A stretch of DNA of 64,000 nucleotides from Allacma fusca (taxonomy: Eukaryota > Arthropoda > Collembola > Symphypleona > Sminthuridae): contig OX359247.1 in assembly GCA_947179485.1 (NCBI GenBank), forward strand, positions 53,603,131 through 53,667,130, written 5' to 3'. Position numbers and translations under genes: made by a program. Under the pieces are notes generated by a model. That model had not been told where the DNA came from and did no database searches. It saw nothing but the letters and a program-made list of their open reading frames with translations. Shown piece after piece: positions 10,922 through 21,970 of this stretch. How positions within the stretch are numbered: the stretch's first letter is position 1; every line of letters begins with the position of its first letter.

Positions 10922-11945
10922 CAGTGCTGCGATCGGGTCAAGTAATTTCAAAACTTGACCATGAACTTGACTTGACCACGAAACTTCAAGTAATTTTCAA
11001 CACACAACCTGAACTTGATAACTCGCGTTCGTGTAATTACTTGACTTGTCAAGTTCAAGTAATCAAGTAACTTTTGTAAAACCCGAACTTGATCAAGTAG
11101 TTAAAGTTGCAAACTTGACTTCAACTTGACTTGACCATGACTTGAACGCGACTTGAACTTGATAATTATTCAAGTTATGTATCACAAAAAATAAAAAATG
11201 GCCACAATAACTTGTCGAACTTGCATCGGCAAATTATTTCCTTCAGACTGAAAACAAAAGCGCATTCAGGAAACAATTTTACTACTATTTTTTATTTAAA
11301 ACCATTCGAGGACATCTTTGAGCGTATACTGAATACAGTAAAAGTCCGATATAATTGACTGTACAATTTGTAAAGGAATTTCCTTTATAAAAAACGTCTA
11401 AAGCATTGTATAAATGAAAGTTGGGGTCAAACAATTCCATCACTGATATTCATACATTCCTTATAAGCTGAGCCCTTATAACGGACTTCACTGTATATCT
11501 GACGAGTTTTGCATGGTGTCAAGTTTTATTTAATGATCATATACATATATACCTATTTGAGTATTACCATTACTATTAATTTAATATTTCATGAGCTAGT
11601 ATTTACTTATTTATTAAACACTTTTTGTAAAGAGCCTTCCAAGCTCATTTTATATTGGAATTTATTTACACAGTTGAAACTAATAATTCTAAGTAACAAT
11701 ATGAATTATTAAGATAATTCTTTCATTTCATGGAGAGTTCGCTGCAACAACTAACAATGAGCAACGTCTGGTAAACAAGGCCTTCATAAAACGGACTGAT
11801 TTTGAATTGTGTCCTTTGATTTATGACATGTGAAACACGACATGAAATTGGATTATGATTTTGAAATTGCTTCCGTCCTTTATGCCATGCGCAATCTAAA
11901 ATTACTTGAACTTGACCATGAAATCTCAAGTTCATGGTCTAGCAA
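10922..11945. repeat. CAAGTT-word repeat inside the 4.4-kb element
   Basis: Starts at CAGTGCTGCGATC, like the left end of the repeat at 18278 (CAGTGCTGCGGAC). 10935-11170 and 11890-11940 are built from AACTTGA/TCAAGTT words, and 11171-11880 is AT-rich unique DNA. I could not define a right terminus or target duplication. The frames at 10834-11070 and 11723-11935 run through the words and are not genes. Confidence 0.55.
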
Positions 11946-11956
11946 AACATTGCACC

Positions 11957-12850
11957 CATACTTGCAGCCGTTCAGTTCATAAAGTGGTGAACTGAACTGA
12001 ACTAGCCCTTATTTTCATTGTTTTTGAATGAACTTGAACGAACTAGTTGAATGCAAAATTGTGATTGAATGAATTTGAATTGAACTCAGCAGAACTTATT
12101 ATGAATGTGAACGAACGTTCATCGTACGTTCAAGTAACACAAACTGAACTGAATTGAACTTAAGAGTCCAGGTTTGAATATAAACTTTTATATTCGTGAA
12201 AGCAACACGAATATCAACTATAGATCCATAAATTACATGACCATATATTTTATAGTTATAATCTCTAAAGCTAGCAAGCTGGTTTTTGACTATTCATTTG
12301 AATGACATTAAATTATAAATGAAAAAATAGCTGGTTTCTTATGTATATAATAACGCATATTTGGCACATTTTGGGCGAAATCGTATGAATTAAAAGCGCA
12401 ATAATTAAACATATTTACGTGATTTATTAACTTATTTACCAGAAAGCTCAAAATCATTACTGCTTTTAAAACTCCGGTGTTTTTAAAGCAGTTATTTAAT
12501 CAGTCATTTAGCCAAAAATAGTTTTTTAGTAAAAGTTCAAAGTCAGTTATAAAAATCAAACTAAGTGTCACTTAAATATATCATAAATGACTTTAACTAA
12601 TTGGCTCGCAAATGACAGATAAAGTGAACTGAACTGAACGACCGAAAATTATATAATTAATTGAATTGAACTTTGGAAAAATACTGCAAGGGTGAACTGA
12701 ACTGAACGTAACGACTGGAAAGTACGCAGTGAACTGAATTGAACTACGACAGACTTTGGAAAACGGGAACTGAACTTAACTGAACGGCACGACAAATTTG
12801 GGGATGTGAATGGAACTGAATTTGAACTTTGGAACAAAACTGCAAGTATG
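11957..12850. mobile_element. hAT-like MITE, TGAACTGAACT word family
   Basis: Perfect 8-bp duplication ATTGCACC at 11949-11956 and 12851-12858. Inverted ends are CATACTTGCAG and CTGCAAGTATG. GAACTGAACT words fill 11975-12150 and 12625-12835, and the centre (12180-12600) is AT-rich. It lies within the 10776-15175 element. Confidence 0.9.
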
Positions 12851-12860
12851 ATTGCACCTA

Positions 12861-13831
12861 CAGTGGCGGAGTATGGAGATAAGCCCTCCGACATTTCCCC
12901 TCCGCACATAATCCCTCCGGATATATTCCCTCCTGCAGTTGGAGATTATCCCTCCGTCCCATGGGTTGGTTGTACGACAGCATGAGTCACTGCAACTTAT
13001 TGTTAGATTCCAGTTGTTATAACTGTAGCAACTGTGATTCCTAATTCGTTGCGCACAAATCATAACTAAGTCAATAAGAAACTACGGGTATTCTTATTTT
13101 GCTAATTACAATGCTCTGTAGTTCAAAATGAATGAGACTCGGTCAGTCAGTATTAACTTTCCACTTCCACCTACTCCCGATTATATTCGAAAACATTCCT
13201 TTTCCTACTTGGTGTTTCAAAATGAGTCAGGTTAACGTCAGTTACATAGATCGCATCAATCAACTTTTAGAAGCTGAAAATTAACTGTTTGAAAAGAATA
13301 GAAATATTTCAATCGGTATTTTGTACCGTTGCTTAGAATATAAAAATCCTTTCTGCTCTTCCAGAATCCATGTGACGGCAGATCGTGGACTTTCTTCAGG
13401 AGTGAGAGTTCTACGATTGGCTGACTCATCAATCATGTTTCAATGTTTTTATACGACTACTTTAAAATGAATTGTTTGTGATTTTGATAGCATATTATGA
13501 ACAAATAAATCGCTATAAATTGCAATGTTTCTTTTCCCTATTGATTGCTCCCGAAATGCAAACCTGACCCTAAACCTAAACGCTGAACATAAATAAAAGA
13601 TATAGCAAATAACTGATATTTGCGACTATAGTTTATAATCGAACTAAATATATTAATCCAGCGTTGATTTGATTTATTGACTACATAGCGTTGCCATGGA
13701 AAAATGCTTCTGTTGTTTCAAACAGAGGGATTATCTCCATTTTTGGAGGGATTATCTACGGAGGGATTATGTCAGAGGGGTTGTCTCCGGAGGGAATATC
13801 TCCCGAGGGAATATATCCGACCACGACACTG
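12861..13831. mobile_element. Probable MITE, GGAGGGATTAT word family
   Basis: Ends CAGTGGCGGAG and CACGACACTG. Subterminal words CCCTCCG/ATCCCTCC at 12885-12955 are inverted relative to GGAGGGATTATCTCC at 13725-13815. The neighbouring 8-mers do not match, so the duplication has decayed or the boundary is uncertain. The centre (12970-13690) shows no coding signal. The small frame at 13704-13961 runs through the word array. Confidence 0.65.
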
Positions 13832-13859
13832 GCATATGCCTGAGTCAACTCTTGATTAC

Positions 13860-13880
13860 GTAACAATAAGTTATTGTTAC
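13860..13880. repeat. 21-bp perfect palindrome
   Basis: Ten bases, GTAACAATAA, a central G, then the exact complement TTATTGTTAC. It lies just right of the GGAGGGATTAT element and may be an unrecognised terminus or a cruciform-prone site. Confidence 0.7.
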
Positions 13881-13984
13881 AGCTCCGAATGGAGTAATAC
13901 TGTTCTTAAGTACTTAGGGTGCCCAGATAATTCGGTTCTCAAATCAGGACTCCTAGGTTAGATTATACCCCAGTTTAGATGATT

Positions 13985-14405
13985 ACGAAATAAAAATCTT
14001 CGCTACATGATAATTTGAAGCTTATCATAAAATGATGTCAGTTACCACCGTACCAAGTATTATGAATTCCGAGATTTTTTCGAAATTTCAGATTCTTTTT
14101 CGCAAAATATATTGAGGCGTATTCAACTACTTAAGCAATAATCAAAAAAGATTTTGAAATCATTTTCATAATTTTGGAGATAACTGCCATTTGACCTGAA
14201 GTTCAAAATTTCAAGAATTGTTTTCTCAAATTCTATCCGGTCAAATATAATAAATAATTTCAACCGAATACAAACTCAGGCTTAAGGTTGAAACAAGTTA
14301 TGTACATCAAATATTTCATTGAAATTGGTCCAGTAGTTTTTGAAATATCGTGCGGAAGGACAACGTACGGACAACGCTATTTTACTAGAGCGTTGACGCC
14401 ACCCT
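13985..14405. repeat. Repeat ending TGACGCCACCCTA, copy 1
   Basis: Shares with 60490-61073 the start TCGCTAC--GATAATTTGA-GCTT, the internal phrases CCAGTAGTTTTTGAAAT, GATAACTGCCATTTG and TTCAAGAAT, and the right end ATTTTACTAG...TTGACGCCACCCTA. In this copy the left inverted end is degenerate (ATGATGTCA). It is probably an old MITE. Confidence 0.65.
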
Positions 14406-14688
14406 AAAAATGTTCAAAATTGAGCTATCAAAAGCATTTTACTTGTAGGACAACATTTAATTTCATGTAAATACATAGTTACTATTTGATACTATAGTAT
14501 TATTAGTTCAAAGCGACTTTATAAGTTTACGATAAATTTAAAAAACTTTGCCCGAAATGCAACCAAATGTTATTTTTGTCACCAACTGTGGAATCAGGAC
14601 TAAATTCAAGCTTGTAAGGTCATCAGGTGACCCTGGGTCAATGAGGACATTTTGGCACCCTATTAAGTACCTATCGCCGTAAAATATC

Positions 14689-14787
14689 ATGGAACCGGAG
14701 AATAGTGCGGAATTAATGGAGGTTGAGGATGAGATTAACCTGACTGAAGAGAATCCAGTCGATGTGACTGGCAGTATCAAATCTTGA
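14689..14787 (+). other. Short acidic open frame of unknown significance
   Basis: ATG at 14689 to TGA at 14785-14787 gives 32 residues, starting MEPENSAELMEVEDEINLTE. Its Glu/Asp-rich composition stands out from the surrounding AT-rich DNA and could be a leftover exon of the element's own coding region. No match to a family is claimed, and it may be chance. Confidence 0.2.
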
Positions 14788-15183
14788 TCTATAGTTCATC
14801 AGCACTTTAAACTCGTTGGAGAAAATCTTCATCGCAAACACTGTTCGTAAGTTGCAGTTAAATATCCATGTTAGTAGAATTTACTACTTGTTGTCTACGT
14901 CAATCTCTCTTTAACAAAAAATAAATTACAAAACTAATTTTTTTCGGCGTACTTGATACTCCAGTACGGTTCGAGTACGAGTTCGAGTACGGGTCGGTCA
15001 GTATAAACGTTTCATACTCGTAAGTACGGTCCAAGTTTGGTAAAAAATTAAGAAATATAATACCGTCCTCCGCGTAAACGATTTTTTACTCGCACTCGAA
15101 TTCAGCCCGACAATTCGAGTACGGTTCCAAGTACGAGTACGATATTTATAACTACTCGACCCGTGAGGAGCTTTAGCGCTGAT

Positions 15184-16721
15184 GGTGTGGTAAGCTTTCT
15201 AGGTGGGACGTTCACCCTTAGAACAACGTTCTTACGTTATAAGGTCTTTCAGAATTCTACTACTAAATTTAAAGGGTAACGCACCACGGCGAGTGTAAAT
15301 ATTAGTTCTAAAACGGTTATTTTATTTGTAGGGTGAGAACTGGTAGCAGACTCATTCTGGGGAAAAATTTGAAACGAATACATAAACTATAATAGCAATC
15401 TATTTACACTATGAATGTACCTGTTTTCAGTTTTTCCATCTTTGTAGCAAAGGTGTCCGCCTATCCTACATATAGGCCTATTTATAGGCTATTTATAGGG
15501 TGCGAGGATTTTATTAAAGAGGCTTGTAGGCAAAATAGGGTGCAAGAATATACACTTAAAACCTAGCCTACAAAATAGGTAGGCTCAGCCTTCATAGATT
15601 TATAGGCATATATGTAGGCTATTGAAGCACATCATTTTCATTTAATGGTATATGGAACATGCAAAATGAAAATTAAAGAATAATCCGCGACTGGTACTTG
15701 CAGGTTGTTTACCACTGAAATAAATAATTGCATTTGAATTGAACACAATTCAAATTTCAAACACGATTTACTGAGATATGTTGTCAGTCAGCTTATAGAT
15801 TTCCGTTGTCATAATTGTCTTATTGTTCAGCTGACTTTGGAAATGTTTCTTGCGGTATAATTTAATTTTTGAAATCTTAAGTATGACATTCCTTTTGACC
15901 AACGTTGTAAAATTTTGGCACTATTTCCGGCGCAATCCAAAGCGAGATCGACGCTGTTCCGCTCGTAGGGACTTTGGCCAAGGCGACTAAACTATTTTAT
16001 TCCGATTCCATTGACTTGAGACATTGTTTTTAATCAGAGGGGAATGCCCTTAAATCGTCTGTCAGTAACGAAAAACATATAAAATGTAGGAAAGGTGTAC
16101 AATTGGTTGATCTAATTTGTCAATGAAATGTAGGCAAATATGTAGGCTTGGTGCTCCCCATATAGGAAGGATGTAGGATAGGCTGGCCTATTCGGCGGTT
16201 AAAATGTAGGCATATATGTAGGCTCGGTTCAAATTTTATAAATAGGAAGGATATAGGATAGGCTGAGTCATTTGGGCACCTTTGCTTTGTAGGGATACGA
16301 ACAACGTGTATGATTTATTACAGCCTACCTTAGTGTAATATGTTTGCGAATAAATACTTAACAACAGATAATTATACGTACACACCAGTCCTCTATTTTC
16401 AAACTTGGGCTTCATCTTATTGTAACATCATAAAAATGTTGGCAATTTGGGGATCGTTTTTCTTTAAAAGCAAAATCCATTAACAATAAAAGGAACTTTA
16501 ATAGGCAAGATGCACGTAAAATTATTTTGCTTTTAATGGAACTGTCTGCAGAACACTTGCTTGAAGTCAAAAATGCATCTATAGTTTATTTGGCCACTTC
16601 ACCGAAGATGTTCAAGTATAATTAACCATTTGAGAGGCTAGAGTGCATGCTAAAGATAATGCAGCATTTGTATTTACATACGTATGTAGCTTCTTAAAGT
16701 TTTGTTTTGTACAACGATCTT
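15184..16721. repeat. Unit-2 upstream block continued
   Basis: Collinear with the other units: GCACCACG at 15290, CCTTAGTGTAATATG at 16326, AATTATACGTACACACC near 16368, and ACTGTCTGCAGAACACTTGC at 16541. It is interrupted by the TAGGC MITE at 15448-16284. No gene seen. Confidence 0.7.
15448..16284. mobile_element. hAT-like MITE, TAGGC/TAGGATAGGC word family
   Basis: Perfect 8-bp duplication CTTTGTAG at 15440-15447 and 16285-16292. The empty site CTTTGTAGGGATACG is intact near 2080. Ends are CAAAGGTGTCCGCC and GGGCACCTTTG. Words such as ATATATGTAGGCT and TATAGGCCTATTTATAGGC fill both sides, and the centre (15650-16080) is unique. Confidence 0.9.
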
Positions 16722-17430
16722 AGGGTTAAAACATACCTTCTATGAATGTTATGCAAGGGTTTCTGGCGAAATACAGTTAGGTAGCATGAAATTTGAGGTC
16801 TATGGGTAAAATAAAATAACGGCGGTAGTCGTAGATCATTTTGTCCATTGGGGCCGAAGATATCGGGCATTTCCGGTTTTCACTGTAACCAGGATAATTC
16901 CTGAACTGGTTAGCCGATTTTAACCTAGTTTTTGCTATTTTTCAAAAAATTTCATTGTCCAGGTCAGCTTTTTAGATGATTTTGAAATTCAAAAAATTAA
17001 CTAGAAATTTTGGCCTCTTTTGAAAAATTTTGAATTTTGGGAAAATACTAAATATTCAATAGATTTAAAATCGATAGCAATATGTCTTGTGTATTGAATA
17101 CATTTATTTGGTCAATTTTCCCGACAGTTTACTACTTTACGAAAATTTTAATTGTTTTGAATTCTTAAATTACATCAAAAGCTGACCAGGGCAATGGAAT
17201 TTTCTTGAGAATAACGAAAATTTGATCAAATTCGTACAATCAGTTTAGGAATTATTCGGGTTACGGTGGAAAATCGAAAATGCTCGATATCTCCCGCCCC
17301 AATTGACGAAATAATGGTCTACGACCACCGCCGTTATTTTATTTTACCTATAGTCCTCAGATTTCATGATACCAGTTGTATTTCGCCAGAAAGCCTTGCA
17401 GGCAATTCATACATGGTACGTTTTAACCCT
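16722..17430. mobile_element. Foldback element with roughly 300-bp inverted arms, complete copy
   Basis: Ends AGGGTTAAAAC at 16722 and GTTTTAACCCT ending at 17430. Each arm passes inward through TTTCTGGCGAAATACA / TGTATTTCGCCAGAAA, then GTAAAATAAAATAACGGCGG / CCGCCGTTATTTTATTTTAC, then a GATATCGGGC / CTCGATATC region, leaving a loop of only about 100-150 bp. A TTA trinucleotide abuts the GGG and CCC on both sides, which would fit a PIF/Harbinger-type 3-bp duplication, but this is tentative. Units 3 and 4 show the empty site near 25190 and 31230. Confidence 0.8.
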
Positions 17431-18069
17431 TAAAATGAAACTTGATTTCCACGGGTAATTCAGGCTTCAATCCAATTGAACGTAAGTTAACAAGTTATGG
17501 AAATATTCTGTGTATAGGAAGCGTGCAAACCAGTTTTTTTCTAGTCAGAAGATTTGATGTCATAATTTCTTTATTCTCTTAAACGTTTGCGGTGGTGATG
17601 CATAGTATCTTCTGTCCATACACCATACTGATTCAAATCACACTATTTTCTGGAATTTATTGTTCATCCGCATCCTCTGTAGTTTATCACTTGGAGAAAG
17701 CATTGCCACAGTAAAAAATAACAAATGTCGTTGTGAAAAAAATTAGCTTTAAATTATTTCTACACATAACTGGAATACTTTTAAAAAATATTTATGCTTG
17801 ATAAACTAGTTTTCAAGGTTGAACTTTATTGCAGTAAGTTTTCTCATTCCATGTCGCCAAAAACAATCTCTAATGCATAAGAGCCTCCATCTATGCAAGT
17901 TGCATACAGGAACATAAACTGACTTGCGGAGTTTGCATCAATCATTGTTAATGCACATATATTCTACGGATATTTCTCCATAGTTGGTATGCGTTTGTCA
18001 ACCTTAGAAAAAACTGTCATTAAATGGGAAAAAGATTCTAATTTAAAAAATTAATGAGGTCCCTATGAG

Positions 18070-18077
18070 TATAAAAG
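18070..18077 (+). promoter_or_regulatory. TATA box of the truncated unit
   Basis: TATAAAAG in the same context as the other four copies (GAGGTCCCTATGAG before, GTTGCTGGAACTTGTGGT after). The promoter and 5' leader (18070-18256) look intact although the gene behind it is cut off. 17431-18069 is the conserved unit flank without other genes. Confidence 0.65.
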
Positions 18078-18256
18078 CTAGAGTTGCTGGAACTTGTGGT
18101 GGACAGACTGCATCTACAGACTTGTCCTAGCTAACCTCTATCAATAAACAGACCGAATTGTACTAATGGTAATTTTCTTTAATTCCGAATTACTGTAACT
18201 TGGAAGTTACATATATAAAGTAATTGCTTACACATAAATATAATAATTACATCCTA

Positions 18257-18277
18257 ATGGCTCGATGTGTTCTAGCC
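18257..18277 (+). pseudogene. CRAL-TRIO 5' fragment, exon 1 cut after seven codons
   Basis: ATG at 18257 begins MARCVLA, matching MARYVLA of copy 1. After GTTCTAGC the sequence changes abruptly to CAGTGCTGCGGAC, the left end of a CAAGTT-word repeat. No exon 2-5 sequence is recognisable between here and the next unit. This is the remnant of a fifth gene, disrupted by insertion plus deletion. If the retained promoter still fires, the transcript would read into repeat DNA. Confidence 0.8.
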
Positions 18278-20390
18278 AGTGCTGCGGACAAGTTCAAGTA
18301 ATACTTGAGTTTTCAAGTCAAGTTCAAGTTCGGGTCAAGTTCAAGTAGGCCAATATTTTTACTTGATCTGCGGGTGGAATTTCTAAATCACATAAAACGT
18401 AAATGGGGTCTAATATGCTTTGTGACTTCTGCACATAATTTTTAAACAAACTGATATTAACATTGTTGATAGATATTCTACAAAACTAATTAGGTACAAG
18501 TGCTTGAATCAAATCTACGCAAAATAATGTCTTACTTAATTTAGTTTTATTTAATTTCACAAGCTAATTCAATAAGATCCCAAGATAAATATTGTTTGCG
18601 TACCAAGTGCTTTAAAAAATTTAAAGTTGATGACAAAGCTCCTTTTATTATTCCACTAGTTTTACTATAGTCCTCGCCGTTTTGGTTCCAACTCCGAGAT
18701 TCTTTCCACAAATAATACACTGGGTTACCACACTTCCATTGTCTTGATCAATTACCCGAAAATAATTACCGTCCAGAATTGCGGGTAAAGATCGCACCGA
18801 GGACGACATGTCGAAATGTCTTATACTTTCTGAACTGCCGATTTCTTATGATTTATAATAAAGCATGATAACGGAAGGACCATGCTCTCTGATTCTACTT
18901 TGCTGTGGATGATCTGATGAATTTATCCCGTTTAATATTTCGCGTACGTACGACGTCTGTTAATCGCTAAAAAACGTTGTTCCTATGCTTAATGTTAAGA
19001 ATAAATACAAATAGTTTGACAATAGCCACGATTGTGGCAATTTCAAAATATTGGGTACTTAAGTATTTTGATAAAGTATCTTATTTTAAATACTTATACT
19101 TACTATTAATGGCTGCAAATAAAATACTAAATACTTACCAGCACCGCATTTTGTAAATACTAAGATACAAAATACCTGGATAACCCCAGTAGGTTTGAAA
19201 TACAAGATACAAGATACGTATTTTGTATTTTAGATAGTATTTTGTATTTAAGTATTTCAAGTACTACACATCTCTGGTGCTGGAGTGCAAACGATTTCAA
19301 TTCGTTTGCAGTAAGTGAGTAAGTCTATCCCCTTCCAAATAACGTGGAAACTGAAAAGTTGATTCAACATGAGAATCAGTCAATAAATTTATTTTCTAAA
19401 ATGTCCGTAAATACAATCTTCGAAATAAGAGCAACACAAATTGATTTTTAATAAGTAGCGCACAAAACCTTGTTGAAACAATATCTGAAAGGTAAATTTA
19501 AAAAATGTGGCTTGAACAAGCATTTTTATTGCCAACTATGTATGTATTGTTTAGTTTTAAATTAAGAGCATTGTAAATAACTCCAATTTATGCATACATA
19601 ATTTCATTTTAGTTTTGCAGGTATGATTCAATTACGACAAAGAGGTATGTTGGTTGTAGGTAGGGACAGATCTCGGGAGTGATGTATGTAGGTTGTAGGT
19701 AGGGTCAAGTGTCGGGAGTGATTTATGTAGGCTGAAATGTAGGTTGTACATAAGAATCTAAAAACATGTAGGTTTTCAGGTATGCGAATACTTTGCCCAG
19801 CTTTGAATAACGATCTAAACATCGGCATTTCCCAGCTTTTGATGCAGCAACGTTATATTTACATATGTACCTCTAAAACATTTATTGTTCAGAATATGCT
19901 TATACTTTGAATGTGACTTCTCTTTATATGTACGTACCTAATATTGCCATGGGAGAAAGGAAAAGATTTAGACTTTTTATTTAGAATTCTTATTTTCAAT
20001 TACGTTTTTGTTAAGTTTGTGAAACGGTTTTTATAATGAGCGGGTTGTAAGGGCTAAGGCCAAATCAACCCTTAATAAATACATTGGTCGATCTATCTAA
20101 ATACAGTGACCTGTCTATAATGTAATTTCCTCTTGGATAGCATTCCCTGTATATTAGCATGGCTAAATTGTTCCTACGATTACATTACAATATACAATAA
20201 TAAGATACAACGGTATCTCGAAATATTGGTCGATATTTTTCCATCCCCTGGGAACCCCTATATAGGAGATTCTCGGTACTGTATATAAATTTATCCTTGT
20301 GGAAGTTTTGGAGCTCATGTTCATATTTCCATAAACTGATTCTAAATTATTCAGACTTCAAATCAGCCGTTCGTTGCCACATGTAATTAT
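18278..20390. repeat. Repeat-derived stretch replacing the lost gene body
   Basis: Begins CAGTGCTGCGGAC followed by CAAGTTCAAGTAATACTTG words to 18360. 19030-19275 is an array of AAGTATTT/AAATACTT words ending CAAGTACTACACATCTCTG, probably part of another MITE. 19780-19860 shares GATCTAAACATCGGCATTTCC-like sequence with 35300-35340. Otherwise AT-rich DNA without a recognisable gene. No terminus pair could be assigned. Confidence 0.45.
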
Positions 20391-21187
20391 TCTACTTACA
20401 AGAAAATCGGAACATATTTTACTAAGGTATAGTGTTTAGAGAAATAAGTACATTAGTTTGGGACAAGGAACTAAAATTCAGCTACAGAGACTTGTTAGAC
20501 GTAATTTCCGGAATATTTGCTCCTTTTAATGTTGTGTTCATGTAACCCAGAGAATTTCCGCTGGCTTCCTAAATAATTATGGAATTTAACTCTTTGACTA
20601 AGGGAATGGTAAAGTAATATTTATTATCAAAGTATGGGGTGTAACAAAACGTTTGCCCCCCTAAAGCTTGTTTATTTGTAATTATGTATACGCTGGCGTG
20701 ATCAATTTTCAAACGTCATATAGTTACTTGGAAGGAAATTTTATTGGCGATTTAGAAAAATTCCGAACATACCAGGGATAGACCATAAAAGATCATGCAT
20801 GGGTCTTAGAGGGCTAAATTCTTTCAAAATATAAATAATGTAGCTACATAATAATTAAAACTAAATACCAGACATACCGTAAATAAATTGGAGCATGGTT
20901 GATGTTACAACCAGTGATGTAATAATATTATAGTTTTGTTGCTTCTGTTGTTATATTTTGTTGCAAAAACAGCAACAAGTCTACAGCAACTTTTTTTTTG
21001 TTCCACAAAACAAAAAATTAACGAACAGTGTACTAATATATGTAGACCACCAATCCTAACAATCAGTTTTGACCAAACTGTGGCGGAATGACGGTACGCC
21101 GTAAACACTTTTAGGAATGGAAACTTTTGATCTCCACATCATAGGTCCCACGGGGCCAATTTATGTACATATTTTACACAGCGATCC
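20391..21187. repeat. Duplicated intergenic spacer, second copy
   Basis: 20395-20690 matches 8610-8895. 20690-21187 is specific to this spacer, lacks the mariner remnant, and holds only AT-rich DNA. A CAGTGATGTAATAATATTAT motif at 20911 looks like a MITE end without a detected partner. No gene seen. Confidence 0.5.
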
Positions 21188-21195
21188 CTGCAGAG

Positions 21196-21962
21196 CAGGG
21201 GTGAAGTATTCGAAATATATGGATAAAATTCCGGTTGAGATTAATCTTAACGGCTTCCAATCCCTATTCGAATGTATTTAAAATAAAAATTCCAATCCGA
21301 TGTATTCAAATATATGCTATGAATCCCAATATAATTCAAATACTTGTAACAAATATTATTAACAAGAGCTTTTAGAGCTACAAAATATATCACAATTTAC
21401 AACTAATGTTGTTGTTACAATAGATTTAATCTACTCAAGTATCATAACCACATTTTATGTCTTTAGGGGTACTCTAGTACTCAAATACCTTAAAGTATTA
21501 TAGAAGTGGTTTGCATGCTGTTTCCGATGAAACATCGTGAACCCCCTCTATCCAACCTCTTAAAGCAAACTAATTGAATAGGTGCCTTGTGGCAAATACA
21601 TTTTCAGAAATAAAATTTGTGTCCTTGCTCTGTGTCATTTTGTGGAGTCACAAACGTAATGGTAAAATGTGTAAGTTTTCCAACGAGTAGTTTTTTTAAG
21701 TTATGACTGGGTAAAAACTTCATTTTAATTTTTTAAATTACAAGATTAACTTTAATATGTCAAGGACTTTTTCAATAGGATACATGAATCAATAAGTATA
21801 TTTTGAATAATAATTCGAATACAACTTTTTTTCGATTCAGTATGGATTCAAATACTTTGACAAAATATATTCAAGAATGCCATTCCCGAAAAAAATACCA
21901 AAAAATACGAATGATTTACCGACTTCAATAAATTCTTATTCCGATTCGAAGGATCAGTCCTG
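21196..21962. mobile_element. hAT-like MITE, CAGGGCTGG/ATTCGAAT family, second complete copy
   Basis: Starts CAGGGGTGAAGTATTCGAAA and ends TTCGAAGGATCAGTCCTG. Flanks CTGCAGAG (21188-21195) and CTACAGAA (21963-21970) form an 8-bp duplication with two mismatches. The interior shares GTCATTTTGTGGAGTCACAAACGTA with 7443-8232 and 37585-37620. The two mismatches suggest an older insertion than the one at 7443. Confidence 0.8.
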
Positions 21963-21970
21963 CTACAGAA

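Larger units (their letters stand above)
10776..15175. mobile_element. 4.4-kb hAT-like element, CGAGTAC word family, with nested insertions
   Basis: Inverted ends TATAGCTCCTCACGAGTTCG at 10776 and ACCCGTGAGGAGCTTTA ending at 15175. Flanks GCCCTGAT (10768-10775) and GCGCTGAT (15176-15183) form an 8-bp duplication with one mismatch. The empty site is GCGCTGATGGTG near 30357. Subterminal words are GAGTACGGGTCGAGTACG and inverses at 14960-15170. The interior holds a CAAGTT-word stretch, complete nested MITEs at 11957-12850 and probably 12861-13831, and a repeat at 13990-14405. Remaining interior (11170-11880, 14410-14940) shows no clear transposase. Confidence 0.75.

Noticed and set aside
12649-13063. 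Minus-strand frames of 86 and 95 codons
   Set aside because: They run through the GAACT and GGAGGGATTAT word arrays across a MITE boundary.
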